Assembly (NCBI GenBank): GCA_035571835.1 | Contig: DATNBU010000008.1 | Coordinates: 248,001-312,000 of the forward strand | Length of the DNA stretch: 64,000 bases | Reading direction: 5' to 3' | Source: Candidatus Limnocylindrales bacterium | GTDB lineage: Bacteria; Desulfobacterota; Binatia; UBA1149; CAITLU01 | Part shown: positions 28,410-38,317 of the stretch, piece after piece | Layout: each line of letters begins with the position of its first letter | Position numbering within the stretch: the first letter of the stretch is position 1 | The notes under the pieces: model-generated | What the model was told of the DNA's origin: nothing | Databases searched by the model: none | Seen by the model: only the letters and a program-made list of their open reading frames with translations | Made by a program: the position numbers and the translations under genes

Positions 28410-30227
28410 CTACGACAGCGCGTGACGCTTCTCCTCGAGCTCGGCCCAGCGATCGTAAAGGCGCGTGACTTCGGCCTGTGCCTGGTCGAGCTCGCGATAG
28501 CGCACGGCGACCTCGCCGGCATCCGACTGCGCGGCCGGATCGTGCGCGCGTCGCGACGCCGCTTCGAGATGTTCTTCGGCGGCGAGGATGCGCGCTTCCA
28601 TCTCGTCCCATTCGCGCTGCTCGAGATAGCCGAGCTTTTTCGTCCGCGAAGGTTGCGCGACCCGCTCCTCACGGGCGGGCGCTTCGTCCGCGACCGGTGC
28701 GGCCGCCGCGCGGCGCTCGCTCTCCCACTGCGAGTAGTCCGCGTACGCCTGCGCGCCGCCTTTTCCGTCGAGCCCGATGACGGTCGTGGCGACGCGTTCG
28801 AACAGATAGCGGTCGTGCGTGACCAGCACGACGGCGCCGGGAAACTCGAGAAGGCTTTCCTCGAGGACTTCGAGCGTCGGGATATCGAGGTCGTTGGTCG
28901 GCTCGTCGAGGATCAGCAGGTCGGCCGGCGTGAGCATCAGGCGCGCGAGCGAGACGCGCGCCTGCTCTCCGCCCGAAAGCTTGCCGACCGGCATCTGCAG
29001 CTGCTCGGGACGGAACAGGAAGCGCTTGGCCCACGCGACGACATGCATCGGCCGGCCGGCGAAGATGACCTGGTCGCCGTCGCTCGCGAGCGCGCGCCCG
29101 AGCGTCTGCGACGGATCGAGACTCGCGCGGTGCTGGTCGAGCAGCGCGATGCGAAGATCGTCGGCGCGCAGCACGCGTCCGCGGTCGGGCGCGAGCTCGC
29201 CGGTCATCATGCGGATCAGTGTCGACTTGCCGCTGCCGTTTGGTCCGAGCAGGCCGACGCGCACGCCCGGCGACAGCAGCACGTCGACGCCCGCGAGGAT
29301 CGTGCGTCCGGCAAAATCCTTGCCCGCCGATTCGCACTCGAGAAGGCGCTGCGTGCGCCGCTGGCTGGACGTCATCTCGATCGATGCGACGCGGCGGTCG
29401 AGCCGCGCGCTCACGTCGGCAAGATCCTGCTGGATGCGGCCGGCTTCCTCGATGCGTGCGCGCGCCTTGGTCGAGCGCGCCTTCGGCCCGCGCCGCAGCC
29501 ATTCGACTTCGCGCCGCGCCTGGTTCGAAAGCGTCTCCTGCCAGCGGGTCTGTTCGCGCAGCGCGATGTCCTTGCGTTCGAGAAATTCGCTGTAGCGCCC
29601 GCGCGTCTCGAAAAAGCCTCCGTCGTGCACCGGGTCGAGGTCGAACATGCGCGTCGCCACGTGCTCGAGAAACCAGCGGTCGTGGCTGACGACGACGAAC
29701 GCGACGGTGCTCGATGCGGGCGCCGACAGCAGATCCTCGAGCCACAGGATGCCGTCGAGGTCGAGATGGTTGGTCGGCTCGTCGAGCAGCATGAGGTCGG
29801 GCTCGGTGACGAGCGCTTCGGCGATGGCGAGACGTTTCTGCCATCCGCCGGAGAAATGTTCGGGCCGTGCGTCCGGATCCTGGAAGCCGCAGCGGCCGAG
29901 GGTTGCGCGTGCGCGAGCGCTTCGCGCGGTCGGATCGAGCCCGGAGTCTTCGAGCGCGGCTTCGAGCACTTCGGCCACGGTCTTGCCCGGTGCGAACGAC
30001 GGATGCTGGGCGACCCATGCCAGCCGCGTCATGCGGCGCAGCGACACGCTTCCGGAATCCGGCTCTTCGAGTCCGGCAAGAACGCGCAGCAGCGTGGATT
30101 TGCCGCATCCGTTCGGACCGACGAGGCCGATGCGGTCGCCGTCGTGGATGCCGAACGACAGCCGCTCGAACAGCGGCGCCGCGCTGTAGGCTTTTGCGAT
30201 CGACTGCGCTCCGAGGACGAGGGCCAT
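28410..30227 (-). CDS. uup: ABC-F family ATPase, Uup-like
   Basis: 605 residues with two ATP-binding domains and no membrane segments. Walker A motifs are GPNGCGKST and GPNGSGKST, Walker B regions [14 protein letters not shown] and [14 protein letters not shown], signatures FSGGWQKR and LSGGEQAR. The domains are joined by the long helical linker typical of ABC-F proteins, and the last 90 residues form a charged coiled coil ([20 protein letters not shown]), which marks the Uup subgroup. ABC-F proteins act on ribosomes or on branched DNA intermediates (Uup), not in transport. The downstream DUF255 gene begins 4 bp after its stop. Confidence 0.93.
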   Translation of the reverse strand: MALVLGAQSIAKAYSAAPLFERLSFGIHDGDRIGLVGPNGCGKSTLLRVLAGLEEPDSGSVSLRRMTRLAWVAQHPSFAPGKTVAEVLEAALEDSGLDPTARSARARATLGRCGFQDPDARPEHFSGGWQKRLAIAEALVTEPDLMLLDEPTNHLDLDGILWLEDLLSAPASSTVAFVVVSHDRWFLEHVATRMFDLDPVHDGGFFETRGRYSEFLERKDIALREQTRWQETLSNQARREVEWLRRGPKARSTKARARIEEAGRIQQDLADVSARLDRRVASIEMTSSQRRTQRLLECESAGKDFAGRTILAGVDVLLSPGVRVGLLGPNGSGKSTLIRMMTGELAPDRGRVLRADDLRIALLDQHRASLDPSQTLGRALASDGDQVIFAGRPMHVVAWAKRFLFRPEQLQMPVGKLSGGEQARVSLARLMLTPADLLILDEPTNDLDIPTLEVLEESLLEFPGAVVLVTHDRYLFERVATTVIGLDGKGGAQAYADYSQWESERRAAAAPVADEAPAREERVAQPSRTKKLGYLEQREWDEMEARILAAEEHLEAASRRAHDPAAQSDAGEVAVRYRELDQAQAEVTRLYDRWAELEEKRHALS

Positions 30228-30251
30228 CGGGGCGGTCTAGCGATAAATTGA

Positions 30252-30289
30252 GTACAGGTACAGAAATCACCCGAAATCGCCGCGATTTC
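30252..30289. promoter_or_regulatory. Candidate operator in divergent intergenic region
   Basis: Between the divergent uup and DUF5715-like genes, GTACAG is tandemly repeated (30252-30263), followed by a 17-bp inverted repeat at 30273-30289 with 8-bp arms GAAATCGC/GCGATTTC around one base. Position and symmetry suggest a regulator site. No binding protein can be named. Confidence 0.4.
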
Positions 30290-30392
30290 CGGCAGATGCG
30301 GACCGCGCCGCGCCGGCGGATGAATGCAGAAAAAGCACGGCGACATCCCCCGAAAGCGCTGACAATGCCGTGGAAACAGATATGCTCGCCCG

Positions 30393-31361
30393 GTGCCCAT
30401 TCGAGTGATCGGTTCCCTCGTCGCGGCGGCTGCGCTCGCGGTCGCGTGGCCTGCGTTCGCGATCGACCTCCCGATCCCGGGACAGGCTTCGCCGAGCGCA
30501 GTGCTTCCTCCGAAGATCATCAACGTGAGTGAGCCGAAAATCATCGACGTTGCGCCCGACATCGGCGACCTGCGCGCGCGACACGAGACCGCCGACCGCG
30601 CGCTTCTGCTGCGCGAATTTCCCGACGACCTCGTCGAACGGATGTGGATGCAGGACTGGCAGGATCTCGAGCGCGCGTATGCGGTCGGACGTCTCGTCGA
30701 CGTTCCGTCGGATCCGGAAGGGCGCGGCATCCGGCTTCGTCTCGACGGCCCGTCGCGCATCGGCGAGCTCGTCGACGATCCGTATCGCCAGATGCTTCTG
30801 TGCCGGCTCACGCGACCTGCGGCCGGTCTTCTCTACCGCATCGCCGGAAGGCTGCGATTGATCGAAGGCGAGGCGTACCAGCCGCTCGAAATCACCAGCC
30901 TCGCGAGAACCTGGGACTACCAGCTGCGACTTGCCGACGTGAATCCGAACGCCGACCGCACGCCCGACGGCGTGCCGCCGACGCACGTGCTCGGCGTCGC
31001 GTTCGACATCGCGCGAACGCAGATGAGCGCCGAGCGCCAGGACCGGATCGAGTCACTGTTCGATCAGCTCGCGCTCGACGGCGAGCTTGCCTACTACAAG
31101 GAAGGCTCGAACAACGGACTCATGCACTATCACGTGATCGCGCTTCCGTCGGCCGACCTCGACCTTACGCGCGACTACGAGCGTACCACCGATGTCGCCC
31201 AGCGCCGCGACGACGCGCTCGACCGCCATCACTACGTCGCCGAGGCGCCGTGCGTGACGTTCGGGAGCTCGCTCGAACCGTTCAGCGCGATCTGCAGCTG
31301 CGAGCTGCCGCTCGAGGTCTCGGCCGGGCCGGTCGACCCGGGCGCCCCGATGTCGCACTGA
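30393..31361 (+). CDS. DUF5715-like secreted protein, M15-peptidase-like core
   Basis: 322 residues from a GTG. A signal peptide ends at WPAFA. The C-terminal half has the core of D-Ala-D-Ala peptidase-like/DUF5715 proteins: LEITSLARTWDYQ, THVLGVAFDIAR (the usual metal motif in M15 is SxHxxGxAxD) and LMHYHVIALP with a His-x-His-like end. These residues could hold a zinc ion and cleave peptidoglycan stem peptides, but the first ligand pair is not fully classical. Periplasmic or surface-located. It is followed 63 bp downstream by the cysteine synthase gene. The function is inferred from fold-like motifs only. Confidence 0.68.
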   Translation: MPIRVIGSLVAAAALAVAWPAFAIDLPIPGQASPSAVLPPKIINVSEPKIIDVAPDIGDLRARHETADRALLLREFPDDLVERMWMQDWQDLERAYAVGRLVDVPSDPEGRGIRLRLDGPSRIGELVDDPYRQMLLCRLTRPAAGLLYRIAGRLRLIEGEAYQPLEITSLARTWDYQLRLADVNPNADRTPDGVPPTHVLGVAFDIARTQMSAERQDRIESLFDQLALDGELAYYKEGSNNGLMHYHVIALPSADLDLTRDYERTTDVAQRRDDALDRHHYVAEAPCVTFGSSLEPFSAICSCELPLEVSAGPVDPGAPMSH

Positions 31362-31424
31362 CCGCCTCTTCCTTTCGAGCTTTCGTTTTCACCTTTCCTC
31401 CCGTTTCCGGATAAGACCCGTCCG

Positions 31425-32435
31425 ATGAACGTACGTGACGGATTTGTCGGTGCGATCGGCAATACTCCTCTTCTTCGCCTGCGCGGCCCGTCGGAGGCCA
31501 CCGGCTGCGAGATCCTCGGCAAAGCCGAGTTCCTGAACCCCGGCGGATCGATCAAGGACCGCACCGCGTGGTTCCTCGTCGACGACTTCGAGCAGCGCGG
31601 TCTGCTCGAGCCGGGCGGCGTAATCGTTGAAGGCACGGCCGGCAATACGGGCATCGGCCTGTCGCTGGTCGCGGCGGCGCGCGGCTATCGCGCGGTCATC
31701 GTGATGCCGGAGACGCAGAGCGAGGAGAAAAAGCAGACGCTGCGCCTTTTCGGCGCCGACCTCCGGCTCGTCAAGGCCGTTCCGTACAAGGATCCCAACA
31801 ACTACGTGCACGTCTCCGAGCGGCTGGCCGCCGAGATGGCGAAGACCGAGCCGCACGGGGCGGTGTGGGCGCAGCAGTTCGACAACACCGCCAACCGCGA
31901 CGGCCACTATCATCAGACCGGCCGCGAGATCTGGGAGCAGACCGGCGGCAAGCTCGACGGCTTCGTTTCGGTGATCGGCACCGGCGGCACGATCGCCGGT
32001 GTCGGCATGTACCTGAAGGAACAGAACCCCGCCGTGAAAATCGCGCTGGCCGACCCGCTCGGCGCCGCGATGTATGCGTACTTCACGCGCGGCGTGCTCG
32101 AATCGAGCGGTTCGTCGATCACCGAAGGAATCGGGCAGGGACGCGTGACGAAGAACATCGAGGGCGCGCCCGTCGATCTCGCCTACCAGATTCCCGATGA
32201 CGAGATGCTCGGCGTCGTGTTCGCGCTGCTTCGCGACGAAGGGCTCTGCGTCGGCGGCTCGACCGGCGTCAACGTCGCCGGAGCGATCCGCCTCGCGCGC
32301 GAGCTCGGGCCGGGCCACACCATCGTGACCATCCTCTGCGACGGCGGACAGCGCTACCAGAGCAAGATGTTCAACGCGGCGTTCCTGCGCTCGAAGGGGC
32401 TTCCGGCGCCGGACTGGCTCGATACGATCGGCTGA
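31425..32435 (+). CDS. cysK: Cysteine synthase family PLP enzyme
   Basis: 336 residues. The fold-type II PLP motif NPGGSIKDR places the Schiff-base lysine at Lys44. The substrate loop is GTAGNTGIGL (about 71-80), the phosphate-binding loop is GTGGTIAGVG, and the PLP N1 contact sits in GLCVGGSTGVN. Together these define O-acetylserine sulfhydrylase/cystathionine beta-synthase-type enzymes, which make cysteine from O-acetylserine (or O-phosphoserine) and sulfide. The loop FDNTANRDGHYHQTGREIW is the form found in a bacterial subgroup with an EGIGQGRVTKNIEG segment, so the assignment as CysK rather than a paralogue is likely but not certain. A strong terminator follows. Confidence 0.85.
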   Translation: MNVRDGFVGAIGNTPLLRLRGPSEATGCEILGKAEFLNPGGSIKDRTAWFLVDDFEQRGLLEPGGVIVEGTAGNTGIGLSLVAAARGYRAVIVMPETQSEEKKQTLRLFGADLRLVKAVPYKDPNNYVHVSERLAAEMAKTEPHGAVWAQQFDNTANRDGHYHQTGREIWEQTGGKLDGFVSVIGTGGTIAGVGMYLKEQNPAVKIALADPLGAAMYAYFTRGVLESSGSSITEGIGQGRVTKNIEGAPVDLAYQIPDDEMLGVVFALLRDEGLCVGGSTGVNVAGAIRLARELGPGHTIVTILCDGGQRYQSKMFNAAFLRSKGLPAPDWLDTIG

Positions 32436-32553
32436 GAGTTCACTGCAGCACATTCCGCGCGGAATGTTCATGCACGCTGTCGCTGATCTGACGGAACCCG
32501 TTTGATCAAAAACCCCGAAACCGGGATCCACACAAGGCCACGACGACACGAAA

Positions 32554-32589
32554 AAAAGGCCGGCCCCGCGTCAGCGGGACCGGCCTTTT
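32554..32589. terminator. Bidirectional Rho-independent terminator
   Basis: A long GC hairpin with the arms AAAAGGCCGG and CCGGCCTTTT plus inner GC pairs around a short loop, between the convergent cysteine synthase and pectinacetylesterase-like genes. On the minus strand it is followed by a run of seven T, on the plus strand by four, so it serves both genes and is strongest for the minus strand. Confidence 0.88.
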
Positions 32590-32621
32590 GCTGGTCGGCG
32601 ACGATTCGCCGAAGTTTCAGA

Positions 32622-34742
32622 TCACGGGGCTGCGCAGTTCACGTACGAACACGATCCAACCTCGTTGACGTCGCCCGGAACGTTCTTGCAGTCTTCCTTC
32701 CCGCCAAGCGGCTTCGACGGATCGCACGAAGCGCCCGCGTGGACTCCGCCGTAGCACCGCGCATTCGCGGTGCCGCACGGACACGTCGTCGGCGCGCACG
32801 TGACCGTATCGTTGTTGGCGTACGGTGCGGTGCCCGAATCCGGATCGAACTCGCAGCTGCCGCGGCAGACGCCGCCGCCGGTGCATGCCGTGTCGTCGAC
32901 GCAGACGGTTCCGTCGTTGGTCCCGCGCACGCACGTCTTCGGAGCGCACTCCGCACTGCTCGTGCACGTCAGGCCGGCGTTCTGGCCGCCCTGGCAGGTG
33001 TTCGACAGGTTGCAGTCGCTGCCCTCGGCGCCGTCCGGATTGGCGCAGTCCATGTTCACCCACGCCGGCGAATCGTCGATCATCGCCTGCACCCACTCGG
33101 CGAACGTCTGGCTGTTGCCGAGCGCGTCCGTGCTCTTGAGCTCCGTGTAGACCTTGTCGGAACCGAAGATCGTGTGACGCGAGCCGGCGCCGGTGAAGTA
33201 GCGGTAGTTGGTCGCACGCGACGCGTTCTCACCCTTGAACTGGCGCATGCAGGCGTTCCAGTCGCAGGTCGACTCCTGGTAGTTGCCCCAGTTGCTGATG
33301 ATGTTGATGTCCGGCGGTGTCGGATAACGCATCACCTGGAAGAAGTTCGACTGGCTGCCGCTTCCGCCGTCGTACGAGCTGTCGTAGTTCGCAAAACGTG
33401 CGTTCGTGAAGTGGTCGGCAAGGCCGTCGATCAGGTCGACCAGCGACAGGTCCTTCGGGTCATCCGAAGCAAGCCCCAGATCCGCGGGGAAGTTGTTCGC
33501 GACACCCCAGTTGTCGATGTAGCTGTCGAGCCACTGCTTGGTGATGACGCCGACGCCCGCGTCGCCGAGGACGGCGAAGTCGGAGTTCGGCCACACGTCG
33601 CGCATCAGGAAGTACGAGTTCATGATCGCGCCGTAGGAGCCGGCGCTCGATCCCGTCACGAACACGCGGTCGGGATTGACGAAGTGCTCTCGTGCGAACT
33701 TCTCGACCACGGCCGCATTGGAGCGCCCGTAATGCTGTGAGCCGTAGCTGGCGCTGTTCTCACCCCAGTGCACGTCGCACGTGCAGTAGGTAATGAAGAC
33801 GACGTTCCAGTCCTTGAACGGGTTGTCGGGATTGTTGTAGTTCGCAAAACCGGTCGTCGACAATGCGGGATTGTCGTTCGCGTCGGCCGTGCGCGAGCAG
33901 ATGCTGTTGGTCGGCGCGCCGTTGGGCGGAATGTGGTTGCACGAAGTGTCGCTCCAGCATGCTCCGCCGCCCTGGTAGTACATCAGCACGTTGTTGGTCG
34001 TGCCTTTGCGGGCGAAGTACATGTACGGGTCGCCGTCGATGCAGATCGGCTGCAGCTCTTTCTTCTGGTAGACGATCGTTCCGCACTGGGCGTTGGTCGT
34101 GCACGCGCTGTCCGTGCCGCCGCAGACGCCGCCGGCGCAAATGTTCGGCTGGATGGTCTGGAACGTCGTCGGGTAGTTCGGCGCGGTGGTGGTCTGCTCG
34201 ACGATGCCGTCAACGACAGCCGTCGCGCCGGCAATCACGTTGGCGGACGCGCCGGCAAGGTTCTCGGTGCTGGCGTCGGCCATCGCGGCCGTGAGCGTGA
34301 CCTTGCCCGGATCCTTGGTCTTGTCCTTGAAATATTTCGATTGGGCTTTGGTCGCGTCCTTTGCGTAGTCGCCGAGCTGCGACAGCGTGGAATCGGCTCC
34401 GATCGGTGTGATCACGCCGTCGATGAGCGTCTCGACCTGCAGCGAGGTCGCGGTCGACTCGTTGCACGCCGATCCTTTGCCGGCCGCTTTCGTCTCTTCC
34501 TTCGTCCAGGCCTTGTCGAGCTTCTCGACGGCCTTTGTGATCTTCTCGTTACGAGCGGCGGCGTCGTCGGGCTCGCCGACCCACGCCTTGACGACCGATG
34601 CTGCGTACTTGCCGGCAGCGGCCTGTTTTTTCGCGACGCAGGCGTCGCCGGCGAAACCGCCAGCCTGCGCGGCCGATGCCATGGCGAGACAGCCAATGAG
34701 CATGGCGGTCGTCGCAGATGATCGACGAATCAATGAATGCAT
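32622..34742 (-). CDS. Secreted pectinacetylesterase/Notum-family esterase with helical and Cys-rich extensions
   Basis: 706 residues. GAGG lies 7-10 bp before the ATG, and a signal peptide ends at AQAGG. Residues about 28-195 form a helical, Lys-rich extension. The alpha/beta hydrolase core (about 220-600) has MYYQGGGACWSDTSC (oxyanion region and disulfide), the nucleophile elbow FVTGSSAGSYGA with the catalytic Ser, and likely acid and base in the DAGVGV region and around GSRHTIF. This layout is that of pectin acetylesterases and the Wnt-deacylase Notum. The C-terminal 110 residues carry about 18 cysteines in short repeats (CQGGQNAGLTC, CVRGTNDGTVC). Probably secreted and able to deacylate polysaccharide or lipidated protein; substrate unknown. 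Confidence 0.85.
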   Translation of the reverse strand: MHSLIRRSSATTAMLIGCLAMASAAQAGGFAGDACVAKKQAAAGKYAASVVKAWVGEPDDAAARNEKITKAVEKLDKAWTKEETKAAGKGSACNESTATSLQVETLIDGVITPIGADSTLSQLGDYAKDATKAQSKYFKDKTKDPGKVTLTAAMADASTENLAGASANVIAGATAVVDGIVEQTTTAPNYPTTFQTIQPNICAGGVCGGTDSACTTNAQCGTIVYQKKELQPICIDGDPYMYFARKGTTNNVLMYYQGGGACWSDTSCNHIPPNGAPTNSICSRTADANDNPALSTTGFANYNNPDNPFKDWNVVFITYCTCDVHWGENSASYGSQHYGRSNAAVVEKFAREHFVNPDRVFVTGSSAGSYGAIMNSYFLMRDVWPNSDFAVLGDAGVGVITKQWLDSYIDNWGVANNFPADLGLASDDPKDLSLVDLIDGLADHFTNARFANYDSSYDGGSGSQSNFFQVMRYPTPPDINIISNWGNYQESTCDWNACMRQFKGENASRATNYRYFTGAGSRHTIFGSDKVYTELKSTDALGNSQTFAEWVQAMIDDSPAWVNMDCANPDGAEGSDCNLSNTCQGGQNAGLTCTSSAECAPKTCVRGTNDGTVCVDDTACTGGGVCRGSCEFDPDSGTAPYANNDTVTCAPTTCPCGTANARCYGGVHAGASCDPSKPLGGKEDCKNVPGDVNEVGSCSYVNCAAP

Positions 34743-34974
34743 TTCGAACCTCGCTTGAAGAAAGCCGTTGAAGGCAGGTTGCCCAGCGCGACCCTGTGCC
34801 GCGCGTCCCCAGATTACCGGCGAAAGTTAGGCTTCGGCCCAGACCGAAGTCAACGAAGACCTTGCACTCGGAACGCAATCTGTTTGCGCGAACATCGCGC
34901 GCGCCGCGTCATTGCTGAATGCACGTTTCACGAGACGATGGGCGGAACTTTCCGCGACGGCGGTGCGCACTGCG

Positions 34975-37482
34975 TCATTCTGCGTAGCCGAGTGCTCGCA
35001 GGCGCTCGTTCACAGCGGGTTCGTTCGGGATTCTCTGTGCCTGTCCGCCCATCATCTGCCGCCAGGCGCGCAGCCCTTCGGTCTGGATTTCCTCGAGACC
35101 GCGGCGGGCCGTCTCGTCGACTGTTTTGAGCAAGTCCGGTGCGGCCGCCGCTTCGACGCCGAAGCTCGGGGGTACGAGGTCGATGCGCCGCAGCGCGGTC
35201 GCCTTTCCGGCTCTGGCCGGGAGAAGGCGGTCCGGTGAAAAGTCTTCGTCGCGGGTACACGACAGCAGCCACAGTGCGTTCGGCGTCGCGAACGAACCGC
35301 AGCCGCGCGCGCGCCGCTCGCCGTCTTCGAAGCTCATTTCGTCGGCGACGATTGCGCGCACCGCTGCGTCGTTGCCGGCGAGCACGGGCAGAAGCGACGT
35401 TCCATGGACGACGAGCGTAGAGACATCGACGTGCGCGAGCTCGAGCAGCGTCGGCGCAACGTCGAGCAGAGCGACGGGTTCGCGAATGCGCCGCGATGGC
35501 GCTGCCGGCGCGTGCAGCAATGCTGGACGAGCGGCGGGATGCAGCTTCGCAGCCGGTGCACGAAGAAGAAACGGCACGCGCGCGATTTCGACGTGCGCCG
35601 GCGGATGATGCCGCCACATGCCGCCGTGTTCGCCGAGATACTCGCCGTGGTCGGCGATGACGGCAATGGTTGCGCGCGCGAGATCGCCGCGCGCATCGAG
35701 GTGGTCGAGAAGGGTGCCGAGCGCACGGTCGTTGGACGCGACTTCCGCGTCGTAAAGCGCGCGCCGCGCGCTCGCGGTCGGATGCTCGAGCCATGCGGCG
35801 TCGAGCGACGGATCGCGGCGAAGCGTTGCGCCGGACGCGGCAGGCAAGCCCGCTTCCAATGAGAGGTTGAGAGGCGGTCGCGGCTCGGGATCGTACGGCC
35901 CGTGCGGATCGAGGATGTGCACGTACGCGAAGTACGGGCGGCCGCGCTGGCGCGAAACCCAGCGGTCGAGCGGTCCGCCGCTCCGCACCAGATCCGCGGC
36001 CCGCGAGCCCGAGCTGCGCTCGTCGAACACCACGTCGAATCCCTGCGCAAGGCCCGCATAAACGCCGGCATTGCCGTTCTGCAGGAACGACGCCGTCGCG
36101 AAGCCGCACGCGCGCAGCGCCTCGGCGAGCGTCACGTAGCTCTCCGACAGCGAATCGGAAAAATCCCACACGCCGGTCGCGCTCGGCAGCAGCGACGTCA
36201 TCAGCGAAGACACCGATGCGCGCGTCTGCGTGGCCTGCGAGAAAGCCCGTTCGAAGACGGCACCGCCGGCGGCGACGCGTTCGTGCGCCGGCGACGCGAC
36301 CGGCCCGCCGTAGACGGACAGGCGATCGGCGCGCAGCGCATCCTCGAGAATCAGGAAGAACGCTTCGGTGCGATCGTCGTTCGACCGGGGCCGCACGACC
36401 GGTGAGCTCCACAGCACGACTGCGTCGCCTCGTGCGTGCACGGTGAGTGACAAGCGCACGCGCCGGCCGGCCCAGCGACTCATGTCGATCGAGACGTCGG
36501 CCCACGCTGCGCTGCCGGCCGGACGTTCGAGGACGGCCGTGCGCGCTCGGCCGTCGGTTACGGCGACCTCGACCCGCACCTGATCCTGGGCCCCGGTCTG
36601 CGCGAGGCCGGTTTCGAAGACGGGGCTGTCCGACGGTACCGCGACATCGAACTCGAGCGTCGTCGTCGCGCGCATGTAAAGGACGCTTCGCAGCTCCTCG
36701 CCGAGCTGTTCATGGGCCGTTCCCCACGGTCTCGATTCAAAACGCGCCGAGCGCGCCAGCACCCGGAAGCTGCGCACGATGATAGGCTTGTCCGCATGCG
36801 CAGTGAGAAACCAGCGGCGCACCGATTCGCCGTTGGCAAGGCCGCGGGCGAGGCTGCTCGCGGCGTCGATCGAGTATGTATGCACGCGGCCGTCGCCGAC
36901 GAGCTCGATGCGTGCGCTGTTGCGCTTGATGCGGGGAGTGTCCGCCTTCCTGCTCCAGCCGACCAGCACGTAGCTGCGCGCCGAAGTCTCGATCTCGATC
37001 TCGATCGTGCCGATCGAGTCGCGGGCAATCGCGAATGCGTCCTCCGTCCGAATCCCGCCGCGAAGCTCGAGCCCGCGTTCGTCGAGCGTGTACTCGTCCT
37101 GTTTCTGTTTGCCTGCGCCGGCAATGCGCGCCGTCGCAGCGCCGGCCGTCGCTGGGTGCGCGCGAAAATCGATTTCGTAAAGTGCATGGCTGCCGGCGGC
37201 GGCCGCCTCGGACTTCACGCTCGCCGGCTCGATCTCGTCGAGCCGCACGACGCCGCGCGACGCGCACGAGCGGCGGATCTTCTCGAGAGCCTGAGCCTGG
37301 TAGCCGGGGCCTGCCTTTTCGGCGAGCAGGCGGCTTTGCGACGCGGCCTCGCTTGCTGCCGCCTGGATCAGTGCCGCGTCGTCGAGATCGCCGCGCGCGG
37401 GACACGCCGTCGCGGCGAGCAGAACCGCAGCGACCGGAAAAAGTGCAATCCGCGCCGATCCTGGCCTGTAAACGACGCGCAC
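34975..37482 (-). CDS. Sulfatase-fold (alkaline phosphatase superfamily) secreted hydrolase without formylglycine motif
   Basis: 835 residues. Signal peptide or lipobox (LLAATAC) at the N-terminus. Residues about 30-375 are a beta-rich non-catalytic region. The sulfatase-like domain begins at AFFLILEDALRADRLSVYGG (metal ligands) and ends with the second metal site IADHGEYLGEHGG. The nucleophile region reads SQATQTRASVSSLMTSLLP: Thr stands where classical sulfatases have Cys or Ser of C/S-x-P-S-R, and the Pro and Arg are absent. It therefore cannot form formylglycine in the usual way and is more like LtaS-type phosphotransferases or Thr-dependent phosphohydrolases. Extracytoplasmic; substrate unknown. 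Confidence 0.83.
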   Translation of the reverse strand: MRVVYRPGSARIALFPVAAVLLAATACPARGDLDDAALIQAAASEAASQSRLLAEKAGPGYQAQALEKIRRSCASRGVVRLDEIEPASVKSEAAAAGSHALYEIDFRAHPATAGAATARIAGAGKQKQDEYTLDERGLELRGGIRTEDAFAIARDSIGTIEIEIETSARSYVLVGWSRKADTPRIKRNSARIELVGDGRVHTYSIDAASSLARGLANGESVRRWFLTAHADKPIIVRSFRVLARSARFESRPWGTAHEQLGEELRSVLYMRATTTLEFDVAVPSDSPVFETGLAQTGAQDQVRVEVAVTDGRARTAVLERPAGSAAWADVSIDMSRWAGRRVRLSLTVHARGDAVVLWSSPVVRPRSNDDRTEAFFLILEDALRADRLSVYGGPVASPAHERVAAGGAVFERAFSQATQTRASVSSLMTSLLPSATGVWDFSDSLSESYVTLAEALRACGFATASFLQNGNAGVYAGLAQGFDVVFDERSSGSRAADLVRSGGPLDRWVSRQRGRPYFAYVHILDPHGPYDPEPRPPLNLSLEAGLPAASGATLRRDPSLDAAWLEHPTASARRALYDAEVASNDRALGTLLDHLDARGDLARATIAVIADHGEYLGEHGGMWRHHPPAHVEIARVPFLLRAPAAKLHPAARPALLHAPAAPSRRIREPVALLDVAPTLLELAHVDVSTLVVHGTSLLPVLAGNDAAVRAIVADEMSFEDGERRARGCGSFATPNALWLLSCTRDEDFSPDRLLPARAGKATALRRIDLVPPSFGVEAAAAPDLLKTVDETARRGLEEIQTEGLRAWRQMMGGQAQRIPNEPAVNERLRALGYAE

Positions 37483-37651
37483 GGCGCGTAGCTAGGGAAA
37501 AAGCGGCCGCTAGTCGAATCGGGGGGACGCGTATTGCGGCGCGCGGATCGCGCGTCTGCCGCTGTTCTCGCAGCAATCCGGCTTCGCAACGCAAAAAATG
37601 CCGATTCTACGGATTCGTCGGAATCCGCAGTTTGTGGTTGATCGTGCGCGG

Positions 37652-38317
37652 ATGCCCGTTGCATCATGCGGCCCCGTGAGAGCACGCCCCGGACTTACCG
37701 ATCCTCCGAGCGACGACGAATTGTTTTCGCTCGCAGGCTTCCTCGTCGAACGACCCTGCGGAAGGCCTGCGCTCGGTCTCGAGCAGCTTCATGGATTCCT
37801 GACGTCGCTGCATTGCGTTCCCGGACCGCTGCCTCCGCGCACGTGGCTTCCGGTGGTCTTCGGCGGCGACGTCGAGCGATCCAAAGGGCGCATCGGCTCG
37901 GCGATGGTCGCCGTGGTCATGCGCATGAGCAACGAGATTGCGCGCTCGCTGTTCGATACCACCAATCAGGAGAACTACGTGCCGCTGATCGCGTTCCCGG
38001 GAACGTGCGAGCAGGTTTCGGCGCGCTCGTGGTGTGACGGATTTCTCGTCGGGCTCGATCTGAAGGCCCGTCCGTGGGTCGAGCACATCGAAGAGGATCC
38101 GGCCATGCGCCGGATCCTGTGTCCGATCATCGCGCTGTCGACGAGGTTCGGTGCGGTGCTCGAAGCCGAAGGGCGCCGTCTCGAAGACGATGCCGACGAA
38201 GAAGAGCTCGAAGAGATGCTGCCGTCGGCGGTGCTTGCCGCCTACAACTGGTGGCGGCTCGGAACCCCGCGCACGACCCTCAACACTCCGGAGGCAATTG
38301 CCAGCGCGATCATCTGA
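37652..38317 (+). CDS. UPF0149 (YecA/YgfB-like) family protein
   Basis: About 221 residues from the ATG at 37652; an in-frame ATG at 37598 is the alternative. The family block LGLEQLHGFLTSLHCVPG followed by PPRTWLPVVFGG is distinctive, and the remainder is helical with CDGFLVGLDL and an acidic segment (DDADEEELEEML). There is no C-terminal SEC-type zinc motif. UPF0149 proteins are small helical proteins without a settled function. The last 76 bp overlap, on the other strand, the end of the ABC permease gene, an unusually long tail-to-tail coding overlap. Confidence 0.8.
   Translation: MPVASCGPVRARPGLTDPPSDDELFSLAGFLVERPCGRPALGLEQLHGFLTSLHCVPGPLPPRTWLPVVFGGDVERSKGRIGSAMVAVVMRMSNEIARSLFDTTNQENYVPLIAFPGTCEQVSARSWCDGFLVGLDLKARPWVEHIEEDPAMRRILCPIIALSTRFGAVLEAEGRRLEDDADEEELEEMLPSAVLAAYNWWRLGTPRTTLNTPEAIASAII

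Noticed and set aside
34975-37482. Canonical sulfatase
   Set aside because: The formylglycine motif C/S-x-P-S-R is not present, so the call was changed to sulfatase-fold hydrolase.
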